Shown piece by piece: positions 60,242 through 64,000 of a DNA stretch of 64,000 bases. Location of the stretch: contig NZ_RRCN01000001.1 of the NCBI RefSeq assembly GCF_003863965.1, positions 5,290,304 through 5,354,303 of the forward strand, given 5' to 3'. Made by a program: the position numbers and the translations under genes. This DNA is from Paenibacillus oralis (lineage in GTDB: Bacteria > Bacillota > Bacilli > Paenibacillales > Paenibacillaceae). Positions within the stretch are counted from its first letter, which is position 1, and every line of letters starts with the position of its first letter. The notes below the pieces were generated by a model. That model was not told the DNA's origin and searched no databases. It was given only the letters and a program-made list of their open reading frames with translations.

Positions 60242-61471
60242 TTAGACCCAGTTGCCGTTGCGGAAGATCGGCTCGATCGTGCCGTCGGCGAGTTCGCCGT
60301 CGATATCGAGCCCCGCGGAGCCGATCATGAAGTCGACGTGCGTTAAGCTGACGTTGGCGCCTCTGGCCGTCAATTCCTCTTTGCTTAACTTGGTTCCGCC
60401 TTCGATGTTGACCGGATAGGCGCTGCCGAGCGCCAAATGGCAGGAGGCGTTTTCGTCAATGCCGGTATTGTAAAAAATCCGGTTCAGCCGTGAGATCGGG
60501 GAGTTGTGCGGCACCAGGGCAACCTCGCCGAGACGGCAGGCGCCTTCATCGGTGCTCAGCAGGTTGGCTAGATGCTCCCGGCCTGATTTGGCGTCGTATT
60601 CCGCCACTTTGCCGTCCCGGAACGTCAGTTTCAAGCCTTCCACCAGCTGTCCGTTCAAATTCAGGGGCATCGTGCTTGTGACGGTGCCGTTTACTCCGTT
60701 GCGGTGGGGCAGCGAATAAATTTCTTCTGTCGGCATATTGGCTACGAAATAGTTGCCCGCCGCATTGTAGTCGCCGCCTCCCAGCCAAAGATGCCCTGCG
60801 GGCAGCTCCACGGACAGGTCGGTTCCCGGCGCACGGTAGTGCAGCCACTTGTAACGTTTCGCGTTCATGTACTCCTGTCTTTGCTTGAGCTCATCGATAT
60901 GCTCGCGCCAGGCCGCTACCGGATCATCGCTGTAGACGCGGTTCATTTGGAAAATCGCTTCCCACATTGCCCGGATGCGCCGGTCTTCCGGCAGGTCGGC
61001 AAATACTTTATTGGCCCAGGCTCGCGTAGGCGCCTTGATCAGCGACCAGCTGATCTGGTTGTTGCGGGTTTGGGCGAAATGCTTCTCCCGTGCTTTGGCG
61101 GCCGCTTTAACGGCGGCGGAAACTTTGGCGGACGGGATGCCGGCCAGCAGCTCCGGATCCGGCACTTTAATCCGCAGCACCGCGCCGCCTTCCGCCCCAA
61201 ACTGCTCGGCCATGTCCGCGAGCCACTGCGGATAATATGACAGCGATTCGTCCGAAGCGGTTTCGTACCTGATCCGGGTAATTTGCTCGTCCTCCCAGTC
61301 GACGTGAACGTATTTGGCTCCGGCGCGGTAAGCTTTGGCGACGAGCAGCCTTGTGAGCTCTACGGTTTCCAAGGGAGCGTAGATCATCAAGCATTGTCCG
61401 GGTTGCACGTTGATCCCGACTTGGATGACCAGCTCCGCGTATTTTTCCAGCAGGGTATCGAATGGTTCCAT
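60242..61471 (-). CDS. M29-family metallo-aminopeptidase
   Basis: Cytoplasmic aminopeptidase of the thermophilic AmpS/PepS/AP-T family, 409 residues, the usual length. Metal ligands of the family are visible: Glu in 'NMPTEEIYSLP', Glu in 'RLGEVALVPH', His in 'NASCHLALGSAY', and His and Asp in 'LTHVDFMIGS'. GGAGGAGAT lies before the ATG at 61471. It probably trims peptides for general turnover. It is a single-gene unit divergent from the sulfoquinovose gene; there is no functional link. Confidence 0.95.
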   Translation of the reverse strand: MEPFDTLLEKYAELVIQVGINVQPGQCLMIYAPLETVELTRLLVAKAYRAGAKYVHVDWEDEQITRIRYETASDESLSYYPQWLADMAEQFGAEGGAVLRIKVPDPELLAGIPSAKVSAAVKAAAKAREKHFAQTRNNQISWSLIKAPTRAWANKVFADLPEDRRIRAMWEAIFQMNRVYSDDPVAAWREHIDELKQRQEYMNAKRYKWLHYRAPGTDLSVELPAGHLWLGGGDYNAAGNYFVANMPTEEIYSLPHRNGVNGTVTSTMPLNLNGQLVEGLKLTFRDGKVAEYDAKSGREHLANLLSTDEGACRLGEVALVPHNSPISRLNRIFYNTGIDENASCHLALGSAYPVNIEGGTKLSKEELTARGANVSLTHVDFMIGSAGLDIDGELADGTIEPIFRNGNWV

Positions 61472-61596
61472 AGGTTGATCTCCTCCGAATTTCGATTCGC
61501 TTATGTATGCATGATCTATTGTAGCACTTTCGAAAGGGCAAAGGGAGGAAGCGGGAAAGGCCGGACACTAAGGCCGAAAGCGCTGGAAACTGGCTC

Positions 61597-61636
61597 ACCT
61601 TGGCGGAAAGCGCGACCTTGGCGGAAAGTTTCCGCC
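61597..61636. repeat. Short direct repeat and hairpin before the sqd1-like gene
   Basis: ACCTTGGCGGAAAG occurs at 61597-61610 and again at 61615-61628. The second copy runs into TTTCCGCC, giving the hairpin GGCGGAAA/TTTCCGCC at 61620-61636. Function unknown; it could be a regulatory leader or a weak terminator. Confidence 0.55.
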
Positions 61637-61726
61637 GTTTTATGCCGCCTTAATATTACGATGCTATCGTTAACTTAAGACCAATTTTGCTTTCAGCATG
61701 GATCATTTAAAGGAGGTCGGCCAGAA

Positions 61727-62875
61727 ATGCGCGTTCTTATTGCGGGCGGCGACGGTTTTTGCGGATGGCCAACGGCGCTGTATTTGTCAAAACAAGGGCA
61801 TGAGGTAGCGATCATCGACAATTTGGCGAGGAGAAAATGGGACGAGGAGCTGCGCTCGAATTCTCTGACCCCGATCGCTACGCTTCAGGAGCGGGTGGCC
61901 AAGTGGGAGAAGCTTACGGGCAAAATGATCCGGTATTATATCGGAGATCTGAACCATTACGACTTTTTGTGCGAGGTTATGCGCCAGTTCCGTCCGGAAG
62001 CGTTCGTGCATTTTGCCGAGCAGCGTTCGGCTCCGTATTCGATGATCGACCGGGAGCACGCGGTGTTCACCCAGGTCAACAATGTGGTGGGGACGCTGAA
62101 TGTAGCCTATGCGATCCGCGAGCTGGCGCCGGACTGCCACCTGATTAAACTCGGCACGATGGGAGAGTACGGGACACCCAATATCGACATTGAGGAAGGA
62201 TATATCGAAATCGAGCACAACGGCCGCAAGGACGTGCTGCCGTATCCGAAGCAGCCGGGGTCTTTTTACCATTTGTCGAAGGTGCATGACAGCCATAACC
62301 TGATGTTTATTTGCCGGATTTGGGGGCTGCGGGTGACCGACCTCAATCAGGGCGTCGTATACGGGCTGCATACGGAGGAGACGCTGCTGGATCCAGTGCT
62401 GATGAACCGGTTTGACTATGACGGCGTGTTTGGCACGGCGCTGAACCGCTTTTTGATTCAGGCGGCGATCGGCCACGACTTGACGGTGTACGGGCGGGGC
62501 GGGCAAACCCGGGGGTTTCTCAATATTTCGGATACGGTGCGATGTATTGAAATTACCGTAAACCATCCGGCCGACCGCGGGGAGTTTCGCGTATTTAACC
62601 AGTTTACCGAGGAATTTTCGGTGCTGGAGCTGGCGGAAAAGGTAAAACATGCGGTGGAACGGGAAGGTTACAAGGTGGAGATCGCCCATTTGCCGAACCC
62701 TCGGGTTGAAAAAGAATCGCATTATTTTCACGCGAAAAATACGAAGCTGCAGCAGCTAGGCCTTACGCCGAACTTGCTGACGGACGAGGTGCTGCTGGGC
62801 ATTTTCGAAACCGCTCGTAAATATAAAGACCGCGTCGTCATGAACAATGTGCTGCCCGATGTAAGCTGGGGTTAA
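61727..62875 (+). CDS. sqd1: UDP-sulfoquinovose synthase-like epimerase
   Basis: Extended SDR-family enzyme of 382 residues that in plants and photosynthetic bacteria makes UDP-sulfoquinovose from UDP-glucose and sulfite for sulfolipid. The nucleotide motif is 'IAGGDGFCGWPTALYLS', the signature of the SQD1 branch, and catalytic Thr and Tyr-x3-Lys appear in 'LGTMGEYG' and 'FYHLSKVHD'. TAAAGGAGGTC precedes ATG 61727. A glycosyltransferase starts 15 bases after its stop, so both are one operon. Such genes are known in few non-photosynthetic Firmicutes. Another nucleotide-sugar epimerase role remains possible. Confidence 0.9.
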   Translation: MRVLIAGGDGFCGWPTALYLSKQGHEVAIIDNLARRKWDEELRSNSLTPIATLQERVAKWEKLTGKMIRYYIGDLNHYDFLCEVMRQFRPEAFVHFAEQRSAPYSMIDREHAVFTQVNNVVGTLNVAYAIRELAPDCHLIKLGTMGEYGTPNIDIEEGYIEIEHNGRKDVLPYPKQPGSFYHLSKVHDSHNLMFICRIWGLRVTDLNQGVVYGLHTEETLLDPVLMNRFDYDGVFGTALNRFLIQAAIGHDLTVYGRGGQTRGFLNISDTVRCIEITVNHPADRGEFRVFNQFTEEFSVLELAEKVKHAVEREGYKVEIAHLPNPRVEKESHYFHAKNTKLQQLGLTPNLLTDEVLLGIFETARKYKDRVVMNNVLPDVSWG

Positions 62876-62890
62876 GGGGGCGTACAGCCA

Positions 62891-64000
62891 ATGAAAATCG
62901 CCTTCGTTACAGAAACTTTCTATCCCTCAACAAACGGCGTCGTCACGCGGCTGATGCAAAGCATCCGCTGGCTGGTCCGGGAAGGGCACGAAGTGCTCGT
63001 GATCGCGCCGGATCAGGGCGTGAGCGAAGTGGAAGGGGCCCAAGTGATCGGGGTTCCGAGCTTGCGGTTTTTTCTGTATCCGAACCTGCCGCTGGCGCTG
63101 CCAAGCCGGCGTGTCGGCAAGGCGCTGCATACGTTTAAGCCCGACCTTGTTCACATGGTAAATCCGGCGGTGCTGGGGGTAGCGGGCATATGGTATGGAC
63201 GCCGTTATCCGTTGGTCGCATCGTACCATACGCATATTCCGCAGTATGCCGATTTTTACAAGCTTCCCTGGCTGAAGCCGATCCTTTGGGGATATTTGCG
63301 CCGCTTGCATAACCGCGCCGATCTGAATCTTTGTACGTCAGGGGCGGTCCAGGATGAGCTTGTTTCACGCAAGTTCAGCAATGTCCGGCTTTGGCAGCGT
63401 GGGGTGGATACGGAGCTGTTTGGTCCCCGGCATCGCAACGAAGAGATGCGCAGGATGCTTTCGGGCGGTGAGATGGACAAAAGGCTGCTATTATACGTCG
63501 GCAGATTGGCCGCGGAGAAAGAAATCGAACGCCTTCGCGACGTACTGCTCGCGTCGGACCGCTTTCGGCTGGCGATCGTGGGCGATGGACCACACCGGGA
63601 ACGGCTTGAATCCCACTTCGCCGGCACGCGGACGGTGTTCACCGGATTTTTGCACGGGGAGCAGTTGGCGCAGGCGTATGCGTCCAGCGATATTTTCGTA
63701 TTCCCTTCGACGACCGAAACGCTGGGGCTCGTCTTGTTGGAGGCGATGGCTTCAGGACTCGCCGTAGTGGCCGCCGCAAGCCCGCCCAGCCGGGAGCAGA
63801 TCCGGGAAGGAGCCACCGGGTTTCTGTACGATCCGGAGACCCCGGGCAGTTTGGTTAACGCCATTCTCGCTTTGTTGGATGAAGAGTTGCTGCGCCGCAT
63901 GGGGGACCGGGCCCGTGAAACGGCCCTGACCCAAGGCTGGAACGAACCGAGCCGGCAGCTGCTCGAGCTGTACCGGACGGTCACGGCTGACCCGCTGGGT
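62891..64000 (+). CDS. GT4 glycosyltransferase, sulfoquinovosyl/diacylglycerol type, 3' end missing
   Basis: GT-B glycosyltransferase open to the right window edge; 370 residues visible. N-terminal acceptor domain begins 'IAFVTETFYPSTNGVVTR' and contains 'ASYHTHIPQY'; the donor domain has 'LYVGRLAAEKEIERL', 'IVGDGPHRERLE' and the E-x7-E catalytic pair in 'TTETLGLVLLEAMASG'. This resembles SqdX and monoglucosyl-diacylglycerol synthases. ATG 62891 lies 15 bases after the sqd1-like gene. With UDP-sulfoquinovose as donor it would make sulfoquinovosyl diacylglycerol on the inner membrane face. A glucosyl transfer to lipid or a different acceptor is an alternative. Confidence 0.87.
   Translation, partial: MKIAFVTETFYPSTNGVVTRLMQSIRWLVREGHEVLVIAPDQGVSEVEGAQVIGVPSLRFFLYPNLPLALPSRRVGKALHTFKPDLVHMVNPAVLGVAGIWYGRRYPLVASYHTHIPQYADFYKLPWLKPILWGYLRRLHNRADLNLCTSGAVQDELVSRKFSNVRLWQRGVDTELFGPRHRNEEMRRMLSGGEMDKRLLLYVGRLAAEKEIERLRDVLLASDRFRLAIVGDGPHRERLESHFAGTRTVFTGFLHGEQLAQAYASSDIFVFPSTTETLGLVLLEAMASGLAVVAAASPPSREQIREGATGFLYDPETPGSLVNAILALLDEELLRRMGDRARETALTQGWNEPSRQLLELYRTVTADPLG

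Noticed and set aside
61550..61640. Possible riboswitch before the sqd1-like gene
   Set aside because: Only a direct repeat and one hairpin are visible; no known riboswitch core could be matched.
61787..62731. Antisense frame of 314 codons
   Set aside because: Shadow of the sqd1-like gene, rich in Arg, Gln and His with no known fold.
1..64000. CRISPR arrays, tRNA, rRNA, phage or intact insertion sequences
   Set aside because: No regularly spaced repeats, cloverleaf, ribosomal sequence, integrase or transposase was recognised on either strand.

Overview
The window reads as chromosomal DNA of an endospore-forming, plant-polysaccharide-degrading Firmicute, most likely Paenibacillus or a close relative. 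The evidence is an alpha/beta-type small acid-soluble spore protein, strong AGGAGG ribosome sites, four YesM/YesN-type two-component pairs, Lpl-type and MalFG-type sugar ABC transporters without their own ATPases, CcpA cre-like sites, and a dense set of glycoside hydrolases. No rRNA, tRNA, CRISPR array, phage or intact insertion sequence was seen.

Layout. 1-7.9 kb: a YesM/YesN pair (kinase cut by the left edge), an AraC regulator, and a divergent GH31-GH43 pair. 8.0-10.6 kb: an A/T-richer cassette of phenolic acid decarboxylase (padC), an NmrA-like oxidoreductase and a divergent LysR regulator. 10.7-24.2 kb: one long run of genes: two permeases, solute-binding lipoprotein, kinase, regulator, GH36, sugar lactonase, aldo-keto reductase, zinc dehydrogenase and GH95. 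It reads as uptake and oxidative breakdown of an L-fucose- or L-galactose-containing oligosaccharide. 24.2-29.5 kb: a gene remnant, a palindromic element, a GH43, a secreted GH10 xylanase and a secreted GH43-CBM6-ricin arabinoxylan arabinofuranohydrolase. The xylanase is followed by an out-of-frame scrap of a ricin-type domain. 29.5-32.9 kb: a divergent Fur-box-flanked ferric-siderophore uptake locus. 32.9-35.3 kb: a YitT-type membrane protein, a spore protein and a glutaminase.

35.4-46.3 kb: a glucuronoxylan-oligosaccharide locus: binding protein, Nif3-like protein, GH67 alpha-glucuronidase, then an interposed TetR-SMR drug-efflux pair with its own operator, then MalFG-type permeases and a kinase/regulator pair. 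46.4-47.2 kb: an apparently autoregulated MerR/TipA-type regulator. 47.3-58.2 kb: an intracellular xylo-oligosaccharide operon: regulator, kinase, binding protein, two permeases, GH10, GH43 and a GH43-like gene whose 3' end is lost. 58.2-59.9 kb: an ArsR regulator and MFS exporter with two matching operators. 60.2-64 kb: an M29 aminopeptidase on the minus strand, then a UDP-sulfoquinovose-synthase-like gene and a GT4 glycosyltransferase running off the right edge, suggesting a sulfoglycolipid pathway.

The carbohydrate genes form a chain: secreted GH10 and arabinofuranohydrolase cut arabinoxylan outside the cell, ABC importers take up the fragments, and cytoplasmic GH67, GH10, GH43, GH31, GH36 and GH95 enzymes trim them. 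The importers need an ATPase encoded elsewhere (MsmX type). Small resistance or stress modules (padC, SMR, MerR-TipAS, ArsR-MFS) sit between or inside the sugar loci, two of them apparently inserted at the cost of neighbouring genes.
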